Position numbers and translations under genes: made by a program. Source: CABQCM01 sp965145485 (GTDB lineage Bacteria; Bacillota; Clostridia; Oscillospirales; Acutalibacteraceae). Taken from it: DNA of 64,000 bases. Below, piece by piece: positions 25,789 through 35,400 of this stretch (position 1 is its first letter; each line of letters opens with the position of its first letter). The notes beneath the pieces are model-generated. The model did not search any database, was not told the DNA's origin, and saw only the letters and a program-made list of their open reading frames with translations. The stretch covers positions 43,924 to 107,923 of the forward strand of contig CBCTCU010000006.1 of the NCBI GenBank assembly GCA_965145485.1. Reading direction: 5' to 3'.

Positions 25789-26976
25789 TTAGCCCTCCTT
25801 TGATTGCTTGACGATGCGCTCCCACAGGGGCGACATCTCCCTCAGCCGCTGGACAATGGGCGGCAGCACTTCCAATATGGTGTCAATGTCCTCCATCGTG
25901 TTATCTTCGCTAAAGGTCAGCCGAAGGGAGCCGTGGGCCACCTCGTGCTTTAGCCCCAGGGCAAGAAGCACATGGCTTGGGTCCAGGGAGCCCGACGTGC
26001 AGGCCGACCCGGACGAGGCGCAGACCCCTTTGAGGTCCAGCATAAGCAGCAGGGATTCCCCCTCTATCCCCTCGAAACACATGTGGACATTGCCGGGCAA
26101 ACGATGGATCCGGTCGCCGTTGACGCGGGAGCGCTCGATTTTCAGCAGGCCCTCCATACACGCATCGCGTATGGCCATCAGCTTCTGGCCGCGCTGCTCC
26201 ATCGTCTCGACGGCGATGCTAAGCGCTTTGCTCATCCCAACGATCCCCGCAACGTTTTCGGTTCCCGCGCGGCGGCCCCGCTCCTGCGCGCCGCCCTCGA
26301 TCAAATTGTACGGGTATACCCCCCGGCGGATATACAAAGCCCCGACCCCTTTGGGGCCGTGAAACTTGTGGGCCGACAAGGAGAGCATATCGATCCCCAG
26401 CCGCCCAACATGGATAGGCAGCGTGCCCACCGCCTGAACGGCGTCGGTATGAAACAGTACCTTTTTTCGTTTGCAGACAGCCGACAGCTCCTCGATGGGC
26501 TGGATGGTTCCAATTTCGTTGTTGGCATACATAATGGTAACCAAAGCCGTATCCTCCCGGATGGCTTTTTCCAGCTCGTCCGGCCGGACAATGCCGTTTT
26601 CGTGCACCGGCAGCAGGGTTACCTCAAAGCCCTCCTTTTCCAGGGCCTTGAGGGTGTGCAGCACGGCGTGATGCTCAAAGGCGGTGGATACGATATGCTT
26701 TTTCCCCTTCTGCGCCAGCTTTCGCGCGGCGCCCACAATCGCCCAATTGTCAGCCTCGCTGCCGCCGGAGGTAAAAAAGATTTCGCTTGGCATCGCGCCC
26801 AAAAGAGCGGCGACGTTGGCCCTCGCCTCCTCCACCGCTTTTTTGGCCCTTTGCCCAAGGTCGTACAAGCTCGACGGGTTGCCGTAGTTTTCGGTCAGAT
26901 AGGGCATCATCGCCTCGAGCACCGGCTCGGTCAGCCGGGTCGTGGCGGCATTATCGGCATAGATCATCTCTTTCAT
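25789..26976 (-). CDS. iscS: Cysteine desulfurase (IscS/NifS family)
   Basis: PLP enzyme of 395 residues that takes sulfur from cysteine for Fe-S cluster and tRNA thiolation pathways. N-terminus IYADNAATTRLTEPVLEAM; PLP-histidine region STAFEHHAVLHT; the PLP lysine in LSLSAHKFHGPKG; the active-site Cys in SSGSACTSGSLDPSHVL. It lacks an upstream iscR-type gene in the window, but its promoter carries a palindrome where a repressor could act. iscU follows directly. Confidence 0.96.
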   Translation of the reverse strand: MKEMIYADNAATTRLTEPVLEAMMPYLTENYGNPSSLYDLGQRAKKAVEEARANVAALLGAMPSEIFFTSGGSEADNWAIVGAARKLAQKGKKHIVSTAFEHHAVLHTLKALEKEGFEVTLLPVHENGIVRPDELEKAIREDTALVTIMYANNEIGTIQPIEELSAVCKRKKVLFHTDAVQAVGTLPIHVGRLGIDMLSLSAHKFHGPKGVGALYIRRGVYPYNLIEGGAQERGRRAGTENVAGIVGMSKALSIAVETMEQRGQKLMAIRDACMEGLLKIERSRVNGDRIHRLPGNVHMCFEGIEGESLLLMLDLKGVCASSGSACTSGSLDPSHVLLALGLKHEVAHGSLRLTFSEDNTMEDIDTILEVLPPIVQRLREMSPLWERIVKQSKEG

Positions 26977-27014
26977 CGCCTGTCATCCTTTTTTCGATGT
27001 CGTACTCTTTTCAT

Positions 27015-27043
27015 ATTATATACTGTGTCAGTATACTTTTCAA
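27015..27043 (-). promoter_or_regulatory. iscS promoter with internal palindromic operator
   Basis: Minus strand TTGAAA (27038-27043), 17-bp spacer, TATAAT (27015-27020). The palindrome TATACTG-TGT-CAGTATA (27019-27035) fills the spacer and touches the -10 box, ideal for repression, for example by an Rrf2/IscR-type sensor (inference). Confidence 0.7.
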
Positions 27044-27120
27044 CCGATTCCCCGCCCGCCTTTCCAAAGCAGGCGCAGCGCAGATGCCACTCCTACGCAA
27101 AGGCCACGGTAGGCCGATTC

Positions 27121-28440
27121 CTAGCCATGCAGCACCCGGATTTCGCTCCCTTCCAGCCGGTAGGCGTCACGGGAAATGACCATGCTGCCCGGGCGAAAAT
27201 ATTCCCCGTCCAGATAATCGTACAGGGTGCCGGGTGAAATGATCCCGGTCAGGTTCAGAATATCCGTTCCCGCCTGGCACACAATGCTTTCGGCCAGGAG
27301 GACGCAGTTGGTGGTCATGACAAAATAGGTTTTAAATTTACTGCCCTTGAATTTATAGAAGCTTGCCCTTGTATTGTATCCCAGATGGCTGGAAAAATCA
27401 CGATATTTCGCCAGCGACGCCTCTTTCCCCTGCTTTTGCGCGGCCTGACAGGGCGGATTCCATGGCACGAGAAGCTCCTTGATGGCGCGCACACGCTGCC
27501 GAACGCGTTCTTTTTGATCCTCGGTCAAACGCAGGCCGAAACTGAAAATGGTCGTTTTATTAAACCGAAGGCAAAAGGGAATGTATTCTTCTTTTTTTGA
27601 CAAGATAAGCACCCCAGGCCCCATACCAAACCGGATGGAGTGGCCCTCATCGTAATTTCCATAAGCGATTACCTCGCCGTCAAAGCAAAGGTCGCAGTGG
27701 CCGATGGCGTTGAACCCCTTGGGCGCGACATGGATGAAGACCTCCAGATCGGGAGGCTGCCGGTCGTCCCACGCGCCGCCGTGCCAATCGGGCGGTTCCT
27801 TGCCCGCAGACAGCAGTTCATTGATCTTCTTTTGTATTTCATAGGGGACAAACATGGCAAAAAAGATTGGCAAAGTGACACGGATGCGCCGGCGCAGCTT
27901 GCCCTTGGCCGTGCGAGGGATCGCGCCATGGATGCCGTCTGCCAAGTAGGTAAGCCCCAGCAGAATGCAGTAGACCCCGATGCAGTATAACGTTGCGGAA
28001 ATACGGCGGCTGGGCGTAATGGTCAACGCAACGCCGAAGCTGAGATAAAACACGGCCGCTACCACCGACAGCCACCCCTCTACCAACCGTTCACGCAGCA
28101 GCAAAAAGGCATCCAACACCTTGATGAGCCCACACAACAGAAGATAACAGGCAAACAGTACGGTCAAAATGGTGAAAGGAAGCAGCTGGTAAAACAAAAA
28201 AGCAACGCCAAAGGCAATGGTAAAGATAGGAAGAATCAGCTTTTTCCCCCGGCGCGGCTTTTTGGTCGCCCAGCCGATCAGATTCCCCAGCCCTTTGAGT
28301 ACCAACAATGCGGACAACACGTACAGTATTGAGGTACGCATCATATCCTGGCAGGCAAACAACAGCACCCCAATCGCCACATTTGCCGAGCCGATCAGCA
28401 TTCGATTGGCTACATATCCCTTTTGCATCGCGTTTTTCAA
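27121..28440 (-). CDS. DUF308-type membrane protein fused to permuted NlpC/P60-like domain
   Basis: A 439-residue protein. The N-terminal half has about six membrane helices in paired repeats (IGVLLFACQDMMRTSILYVLSALLVLKGLGNLIG; IAFGVAFLFYQLLPFTILTVLFACYLLLCGLIKVLD), as in DUF308/HdeD proteins. The C-terminal 230 residues are soluble: FIHVAPKGFNAIGHCDLCF and later FVMTTNCVLLAESIV, resembling circularly permuted NlpC/P60 (YiiX-like) proteins in which His precedes the Cys helix. The start is TTG, 7 nt after AGGGAGG. A role in lipid or wall hydrolysis is inference. Confidence 0.6.
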   Translation of the reverse strand: MKNAMQKGYVANRMLIGSANVAIGVLLFACQDMMRTSILYVLSALLVLKGLGNLIGWATKKPRRGKKLILPIFTIAFGVAFLFYQLLPFTILTVLFACYLLLCGLIKVLDAFLLLRERLVEGWLSVVAAVFYLSFGVALTITPSRRISATLYCIGVYCILLGLTYLADGIHGAIPRTAKGKLRRRIRVTLPIFFAMFVPYEIQKKINELLSAGKEPPDWHGGAWDDRQPPDLEVFIHVAPKGFNAIGHCDLCFDGEVIAYGNYDEGHSIRFGMGPGVLILSKKEEYIPFCLRFNKTTIFSFGLRLTEDQKERVRQRVRAIKELLVPWNPPCQAAQKQGKEASLAKYRDFSSHLGYNTRASFYKFKGSKFKTYFVMTTNCVLLAESIVCQAGTDILNLTGIISPGTLYDYLDGEYFRPGSMVISRDAYRLEGSEIRVLHG

Positions 28441-28637
28441 CCAATGACCTCCCTATCTTGCTTCTTAGGCATGGTATCATATCTGCTAGCAAAATGCAAC
28501 CGCATTCGACCTGTGTCCCCTCCACAGATTACCGACTTACAAAATACCAGCGGTTTCTACATCCGCGTTCGGTCGTTTTCTCATCCACGATGCCGTATGC
28601 TATACAAGAGAATACCAACGATGAGGGGACGATATGG

Positions 28638-29495
28638 GTGAAGAAACTTCCATGGAAAACCGCTTTGTGTCTATCGCTGTGTTTGGCAATGATATTGACC
28701 TCCTCCGCCTGCCGCACGGTCAAACAGACTTCGACGGACGCAGAAGGCGTCCGGCTGCCGGTGGTGATGTACCATCATCTGACAACCGACGCGGGATATG
28801 CCAACGACTACACCCTGTTGGTGGAACAGTTTGAACAGGATTTAAAATACATTCAGCAGCAGGGGTACCAGACCATCTCCCTCGCGCAGCTGATCGATTT
28901 CCAAAATGGGCAGGGCGAGTTGCCCGAAAAGCCCATCATGATCACCTTTGACGATGGGTTTGAAAGCTTTGAAGTATATGCGGTGCCGCTGCTTAAGCAT
29001 TATGGCATGCAGGCTGTCCTTGCTGTGGTCGGCGAGTATGCCGACCTGTTTACCGAACATATCGACCATAACGTTGCCTATTCCTATCTCAGCTGGGAGG
29101 GAATCGCGGATACCATGCTCGAGGGCAATGTCGAAATCATCAGCCACACTTATTCCATGCATTCGACCGATACGGCCCGCAAGGGGTGCAAGCAAAAGAG
29201 CGGAGAGAGCGACGAAGCATATCGCGCCACCCTAACGCAGGATTTGCAGAAGCTGCAGGACACCCTGGTCGACTACACCGGCCAGGCCCCCCGCGCCATC
29301 GCTTTTCCATACGGTCACTACAATACAAAAACCATCGAGGTTGTGCGCGACATGGGGTTTGAAGTGGCCTTCACCTGCCGGGAACGCATTAACATCGTCG
29401 GGCTGCAGGATGAAACCTTTCTGCTGCTGGGCCGGTACAACCGTCCCAGCGGGAAAAGCAGCGCCGCCTTTTTCCGTCCCTTGATGGAAGAATGA
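28638..29495 (+). CDS. Polysaccharide deacetylase lipoprotein
   Basis: Exported NodB-type deacetylase of 285 residues, acting on peptidoglycan or other N-acetylated glycans. It has a lipoprotein signal (VKKLPWKTALCLSLCLAM...TSSAC), then VVMYHHL, motif 1 ITFDDGFES, motif 2 SHTYSMHS (H-x3-H metal ligands) and motif 3 FPYGHYNTKT. The start is GTG at 28638, 9 nt after GAGGGG. It is divergent from the DUF308 gene. The domain order matches Firmicutes cell-wall deacetylases. Confidence 0.92.
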   Translation: MKKLPWKTALCLSLCLAMILTSSACRTVKQTSTDAEGVRLPVVMYHHLTTDAGYANDYTLLVEQFEQDLKYIQQQGYQTISLAQLIDFQNGQGELPEKPIMITFDDGFESFEVYAVPLLKHYGMQAVLAVVGEYADLFTEHIDHNVAYSYLSWEGIADTMLEGNVEIISHTYSMHSTDTARKGCKQKSGESDEAYRATLTQDLQKLQDTLVDYTGQAPRAIAFPYGHYNTKTIEVVRDMGFEVAFTCRERINIVGLQDETFLLLGRYNRPSGKSSAAFFRPLMEE

Positions 29496-30090
29496 TTCTC
29501 CCTGTGCTTTAGCCTAGCTTGAGAAAAAAGCGGATATGCGGTGAATAGGCATCCACCAATCGCTGGAATGGTCTCTAATCCGCTAAGAATGGCCGGTAAA
29601 ATGCCCCCTTGCCATAAATCGATCCCGTCATCGCCCAACCCGCCTAGCGAAATACCCGCATACACACGCTATAACCACCTCTGGCAGGCAGATACCGAGG
29701 TGACCAAACGTGACGTGAACCGTTTGCATGCCAGGGAAACAACGTGCGGCGTGGGTTGCTCCGTCCCCTATTCCGGATGCCAAACGTCACGATATTCATC
29801 CTTCGACTATGTGCTATGAGGGCGAATTTTCCAGCCAAATCTACGAACCAGGCCGGATTGTTCGGTGAAATAAAATCGAAGCCATTAGCTGCAATCCATG
29901 GGGAAGGCGATGCTCCCAGTGAATTCCCCAAAGCCTTGCCGTTTTCAGCACCCGGTCGCCCCTATGTTGTATGGTGTTTTAGCGTAACTGGAGGTTTTGA
30001 TGGCAATCGGTCTCCAGGGCTGCCTACCGCTCGATGCCGGTTTCCTTCTTCTCCCCTTCCGGGGCTGCCACCTTTCGCTCTCGTCAACAA
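29496..30090. other. Gene-free stretch between convergent genes
   Basis: About 600 bp without a supportable gene on either strand. I see no hairpin or repeat of note other than the glnN terminator at its right edge. Confidence 0.4.
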
Positions 30091-30116
30091 AACCCTCCGG
30101 CGCATTCCGGAGGGTT
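30091..30116 (-). terminator. Terminator of glnN copy 1
   Basis: AACCCTCCGG and CCGGAGGGTT form a perfect 10-bp stem with a 6-nt loop, followed on the minus strand by TTG after a TT; it lies 30 nt after the glnN stop. Confidence 0.75.
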
Positions 30117-30145
30117 TGCTGCATTGCGGCGGCCTCCCGCCGGTA

Positions 30146-32236
30146 TCAGACGCTGTACAATAGCTGCGTGTAGGTCGGATAGGGCCAATAGCCCGATCCC
30201 GTCGAGGTTTCCAATCCATCCACCAAAGAGCGGATGCGTTCCATTTCCGCCAAGAGCCCGTCGTGACAATAACGCGCGCGCTCGAGCAGATCACCCTCAA
30301 AAGCGTCGGCCTGATCAATGGCCTTATCCAACCACTCTAAACGCTCATATAGCTGATCGCACAGGCCGGACAGACGCTCGAGCAGCCTTTGCTCCGTCGT
30401 ACAGGGGAGGCTTTGAGACACCACGCGCTTATTCATGGCCGTGCGCGCGATATCGTCCATGTAACGGCAGACCGCTGGTACAATATCCCGACGCGCCATA
30501 TCCCGCATGGTACGCGCCTCAATCAGGAGGGTCTTGCAGTAGTTCTCCGCAATGATTTCATAGCGAGAGCGAATTTCCGACTCGGTAAAGACCTTATGGC
30601 GCAAAAACAGATCGATATTTTTCGGCGCAAGGTAAGCCGGCAGACAATCGACCGTCGTCTTTAGGTTACACAGCCCGCGGCGGGCAGCCTCTTCCACCCA
30701 CTCGCTCGAATAGTTGTTGCCGTTAAAAATAATTCGCTTATGCTGGCGGATAACCTCTTTGATCAGATGGTGCAAATCCTCGCTGAAATCCTCCGCTCGC
30801 TCGAGCCGGTCGGCAAACTGGGACAGCTCTTCCGCCACAATGGTATTGAGCATGATGTTGGGCCCTGCGACCGACGCGGAGGAACCGAGCATGCGAAATT
30901 CAAATTTATTGCCCGTAAAGGCAAAGGGCGAGGTACGGTTGCGGTCAGTGGTATCTTTGGTAAAGCGGGCAAGGACATGCACCCCCACCTTCATTTCCAC
31001 CTTATCCCGCCCGCTGTAGGCCGAGTCGCGTTCAATGGCCTCGAGCACCTCGGTCAGTTCGTCGCCCAAAAACATCGACACAATCGCAGGCGGTGCCTCG
31101 TCCGCTCCCAGACGATGATCGTTGCCGGCCCCGGCGACCGATACCCGCAGCAAATCCTGGTATTCGTCCACGCCCTTGATCACAGCGCACAAAAAAAGCA
31201 GAAACTGCGCATTTTCCTGCGGCGACTCACCAGGGTCGAGCAGGTTAACCCCTGTGTCGGTCGACAGCGACCAGTTATCGTGCTTGCCGCTGCCATTGAC
31301 TCCGGCGAAGGGCTTCTCATGCAGCAGACAAGCCAGGCCATGCCGCTCGGCCACCCTGCGCATCATTTCCATCGTCAGCTGGTTGTGGTCGGTCGCGATG
31401 TTCGTAGTGGTGAAAATTGGCGCGAGCTCGTGCTGGGAGGGCGCCACTTCGTTGTGCTCGGTCTTGGCATAGATACCGAGCTTCCACAGCTCCTCATCCA
31501 GCTCCTTCATAAACGCCTTTACCCGAGGCTTGATCGTGCCAAAGTAATGGTCATCCATCTCCTGCCCCTTGGGCGGCATGGCGCCAAACAGGGTGCGGCC
31601 GGTCAGCACGAGGTCCATCCGCTGACGGTAGACCTGCTGGTCAATGAGAAAATACTCCTGTTCCGGCCCGACCGTAGTGCGCACAGCGGTAACGCTGTCA
31701 TTGCCAAACAGCCGCAGAATGCGCATAGCCTGCCGGTTGATCGCCTCCATCGAGCGCAGGAGGGGGGCCTTTTTGTCCAGCGCCTCGCCGCCGTAGGAAC
31801 AAAAGGCTGTGGGAATACACAGTGTGTTGTCCTTGATAAACGCATAAGCCGTGGGATCCCAAGCGGTGTATCCCCTGGCCTCAAACGTCGCGCGCAGCCC
31901 GCCCGAGGGAAAGCTGGACGCATCCGGCTCCCCTTTCACAAGCTCTTTGCCGGAAAAATCCATGATAACCCGGCCCTCCCCGATGGGGGTGAGAAAGCTG
32001 TCGTGCTTTTCGGCCGTAATCCCCGTCATGGGCTGGAACCAGTGGGTAAAATGGGTCGCCCCCTTCTCCACCGCCCAGTCCTTCATGGCGTTGGCCACGA
32101 TGTTGGCGATGGTTGGGTCAAGTTTTTTCCCCAGCTCAATGGTGCGCTGCAAAGCACGAAACGTATCCTTCGGCAGGCGCTCGCGCATCACCTGCTCGTT
32201 GAACACCATACTTCCAAAGGAATCGATCAGGTTCAT
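30146..32236 (-). CDS. glnN: Glutamine synthetase type III (copy 1)
   Basis: ATP-dependent glutamate-ammonia ligase of the large GSIII family, 696 residues. It has the GSIII N-terminal domain (MVFNEQVMRERLPKDTFRAL, THWFQPMTGITAEKHDSF), the catalytic core with PEQEYFLID and TEHNEVAPSQHELAP, NGSGKHDNWSLSTD, NRTSPFAFTGNKFEFRMLGSS, and the helical C-terminal domain. The start at 32236 follows AAGGAG by 8 nt; an upstream in-frame ATG is unsupported. A second GSIII gene lies at 52.8 kb. Its promoter is followed at once by a terminator hairpin. Confidence 0.97.
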   Translation of the reverse strand: MNLIDSFGSMVFNEQVMRERLPKDTFRALQRTIELGKKLDPTIANIVANAMKDWAVEKGATHFTHWFQPMTGITAEKHDSFLTPIGEGRVIMDFSGKELVKGEPDASSFPSGGLRATFEARGYTAWDPTAYAFIKDNTLCIPTAFCSYGGEALDKKAPLLRSMEAINRQAMRILRLFGNDSVTAVRTTVGPEQEYFLIDQQVYRQRMDLVLTGRTLFGAMPPKGQEMDDHYFGTIKPRVKAFMKELDEELWKLGIYAKTEHNEVAPSQHELAPIFTTTNIATDHNQLTMEMMRRVAERHGLACLLHEKPFAGVNGSGKHDNWSLSTDTGVNLLDPGESPQENAQFLLFLCAVIKGVDEYQDLLRVSVAGAGNDHRLGADEAPPAIVSMFLGDELTEVLEAIERDSAYSGRDKVEMKVGVHVLARFTKDTTDRNRTSPFAFTGNKFEFRMLGSSASVAGPNIMLNTIVAEELSQFADRLERAEDFSEDLHHLIKEVIRQHKRIIFNGNNYSSEWVEEAARRGLCNLKTTVDCLPAYLAPKNIDLFLRHKVFTESEIRSRYEIIAENYCKTLLIEARTMRDMARRDIVPAVCRYMDDIARTAMNKRVVSQSLPCTTEQRLLERLSGLCDQLYERLEWLDKAIDQADAFEGDLLERARYCHDGLLAEMERIRSLVDGLETSTGSGYWPYPTYTQLLYSV

Positions 32237-32276
32237 CGTATCTACTCCTTCCCCCGGGTAGCCGGGAACCATTATG

Positions 32277-32306
32277 AAAAAGGCGCTACGGTATTCCGCA
32301 GCGGCC
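32277..32306 (-). terminator. Start-proximal terminator in glnN copy 1 leader
   Basis: Minus strand GGCCGCTGCGG-AATA-CCGTAGCGCC (10-bp stem with one bulge) followed by TTTTT. It begins about 7 nt after the predicted transcription start and 40 nt before the ribosome binding site, so most transcripts would end after about 40 nt unless termination is suppressed. Confidence 0.75.
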
Positions 32307-32319
32307 AAACAATGTTATT

Positions 32320-32348
32320 ATTATATCGGCCCCTTCGTACGTTGTCAA
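32320..32348 (-). promoter_or_regulatory. glnN copy 1 promoter
   Basis: Perfect consensus on the minus strand: TTGACA (32343-32348), 17 bp, TATAAT (32320-32325). Confidence 0.85.
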
Positions 32349-32492
32349 GAGAGAACAAAACCATCCGAACAGTCAATCATATCTATCTCATCAAAAGAAT
32401 ACCCAATAATTTGGTATTCTACTTAAAACGCCATTGAATTCATCTGGAATATTTGCTATAATTTAATTGCTAAAATAAAAAAGGAAGTGACC

Positions 32493-35400
32493 ATGATGGA
32501 ACCTCAAGTCCATAGGCTCTCCAGAACCTGCCGGAGTGGACTGAGCCTACTGCTCTGCCTGGCATGCGTGGCGGCTTTTGCACCGTCGCAAAGCGAAGCG
32601 CAGACATTACCGGTGTCTCCCGGTCCCACTTATCTGGAAGCTCAGGAAGAAGCCAGCGCCACCCGCCTACAACGGTTGGCGGAATACGAAAATACCACTG
32701 ACGTGGTCGGTTACCGGAATAACGATGGAACCAACACCGTATATATCTACGGGGAGGACATCCGCTATCGGGATCAGAACGGCCGAATGGTGGAGAAAAA
32801 CATTCATTTAGCCGAAATCCCGGCGCAGGAGCGTTCCGCCACCGGCTATCGTTACCGCACCGCCGCCAATGCGTTGACCGCCTACTATCCCAACAGTCTA
32901 TCACAAAATGCCATTGCGATGGAGTACGGCGAGTATTCTATCACCCTTCAGCCGGATTGGGATTCGTCCGCACAGCCTGTGCTGGAGGACGGGATCAAGG
33001 CCGTTTACCAATCTTCCGATGGGGAATTTACGGCCGAATCGGTCTTAAGCGGAACCCTTCTGCGGCAAACCGTTGGGGAAAATACCGAAGAAGTCGAATA
33101 CGTCTATGACTTTGACGGCCTGATCCCCACGATCGTGGAAGGGCGCGTCGTTTCGCTGGCCGACGCCTCGGGCGAGGAGCAGCTACGTATCGGCGGCCTG
33201 ATGCTGACCGACAGCGACAACCGGTTCAGCGACGACCTCACCCTATCCCTTGCGCAGCGGTCGGACGGCACCTATGCGGTTCAGATCGGTTTGGATGAGG
33301 AATTTGTTGAGACCGCGACTTCTGCCGTAGCCCTGAATTCCTCCGTTACCATTCCTTCGAGCAGCGGCGTTCAGGCGGCGAGCGTCTATTCCGGTAAGCC
33401 GAACACAACCCACGGTTATTCCGTCGAACATAATATTGGGTATACATCGACCAATTCCATGGGCACCGCCCGAACCTATGTCAAATTTGACCTCAGTTCG
33501 TTGAACAACGTGCGTTACGATAATATCACCAGCGCATGTTACCGTTTTACCGAGGGAGAAAGAAATGGTTCCACCGCGGTGATGGAGGCCTACTTTGTCA
33601 AAAGCACCTGGAGCGAATCGTCTATCACCTGGAACAACAAGCCGGACTATTATGGCGATGAGGTCATCGGCAGGACAAACATCAACTATCAGTCTAACGG
33701 AATCACTTACGACCTGTATATCACCAGCGCGGTGCAGGGATGGCTGCAGGGGCTGACCAATTACGGCATCGTGCTCAAAGAAAAGGACGATTCGGTATGG
33801 AGCTCGATGTATTCAGACGATCATTCCATGATTACCCCCAGTCTGGTGGTTACCTATGTGGATGAGGATGCTCCGACCAACGCGCCTGGTATTTTCAGTG
33901 GCGCTACCTATTATCTAATCAACAAGGACAGTGAAAAATACCTCATGGCCGCCGGTACCACGGTTGGCAGCAACGTGACGATATCCACCACCAGCGTCAC
34001 CGCGCGTAAAGTCTGGAAGATTACCTCGTTTGGCAACGGTTATTATGCAATCACATGTGGAAATTATTATCTAACAGCCAGTGGAAACGGACCCAATGTG
34101 GGGCTTACACTGCAATCCTATTCTTCCAGCAATAACCGTCAGAAATGGAAAGTAGTCCGCAACTGGGATGGGAGTTATCACCTGATGACCAAGGCGGCAG
34201 AGGCCGGCGATCTTTGCCTGTCCAACGGCGCGTCGGATGGCGTCAGCGCGCGCATGGCAGTTCATTCGGTCAACTTCTCCAAGGGCGACGACTGGACGTT
34301 GATCCCTACGGTGAAAGGGGAGGCTTCATTTTTTTATGATAGTGGAACTTTTAAAGATAGTCCAGAAATGACAACGATGTTGCTCAATAATATCGCCAAT
34401 ATGATGACATTTACCAATAATATGGGGTATAACAGTGCACAGCAAACCAATAAGTATGCAATTTTTGCAATTAACAAATTAAAAAGTAGTTCAATCTGGG
34501 TTGGAACAGGCCATGGTGCTTATTCTACTCAATGTATTTATGATGAATTACATCAAAATATTTCTCCTTCCAATAGTTTGTTTAATCCTGCGGAGAATGA
34601 TTTCCGTAAACTCCAGTTGGCCATTTTAATGGGATGCCATGCGGGCGCCAATACCGAAGACGATTCCGCCAACCTGGCCGGGCTTATCTATAAATATGGT
34701 GCACATAATGTGATCAGTTGTCCGATGAACACCGGCGTTCCCGCGACTGACTACTGGTGCCTTAATCTCTTTACCAATTTATCGGTCGCCTATACTCTGG
34801 GCGAAGCAAAAGAAAATGCAGATAATTATTTATATGAAAACTACAGTGGAGATTATGGCAACTTTAACGCCCGTCATGATCTAGGCGACAACTCCTTCCG
34901 GTATGATCTGGCGAATTACCCTTCCGCGAGTTCCACTGCTGTCACTGATGCTACCGATGCGCCGGTAACAATGGCAAATGTACCATTAGGGCGTTTCAGC
35001 GAGCAGGAGAATCAGTGGCTGGCTCAAAGCGGCCCGCTGTATGAGGCTACCGAGTCGGACACCGCTGCAAATATCACCGCATATAATGTGTATAGGAACT
35101 CTTCCAACGATTTGTTCTTTCTCAATGCTGACAGCGGCGCGTTGGAACTCTACCTGCCGGCGAACGAGGGGCTGCAGTTGGGCGACACGGTTGTGAATTC
35201 TGTGGACGCACTGCAGCAAGCGGATGCTTTTCTCACTTCCCTTGGCTACGATTTGACCGGCTATACCAAATCCTACTCCAACGATTACTCCAAAACCTTC
35301 CAAATTGCTTATCGTTACCGAATTGGAGAGACCGACACAACCGAGAGAATATACCTGTACTATGAAGCCGAAGAGGACGGAACGGTGCATCCGGTGAGAC

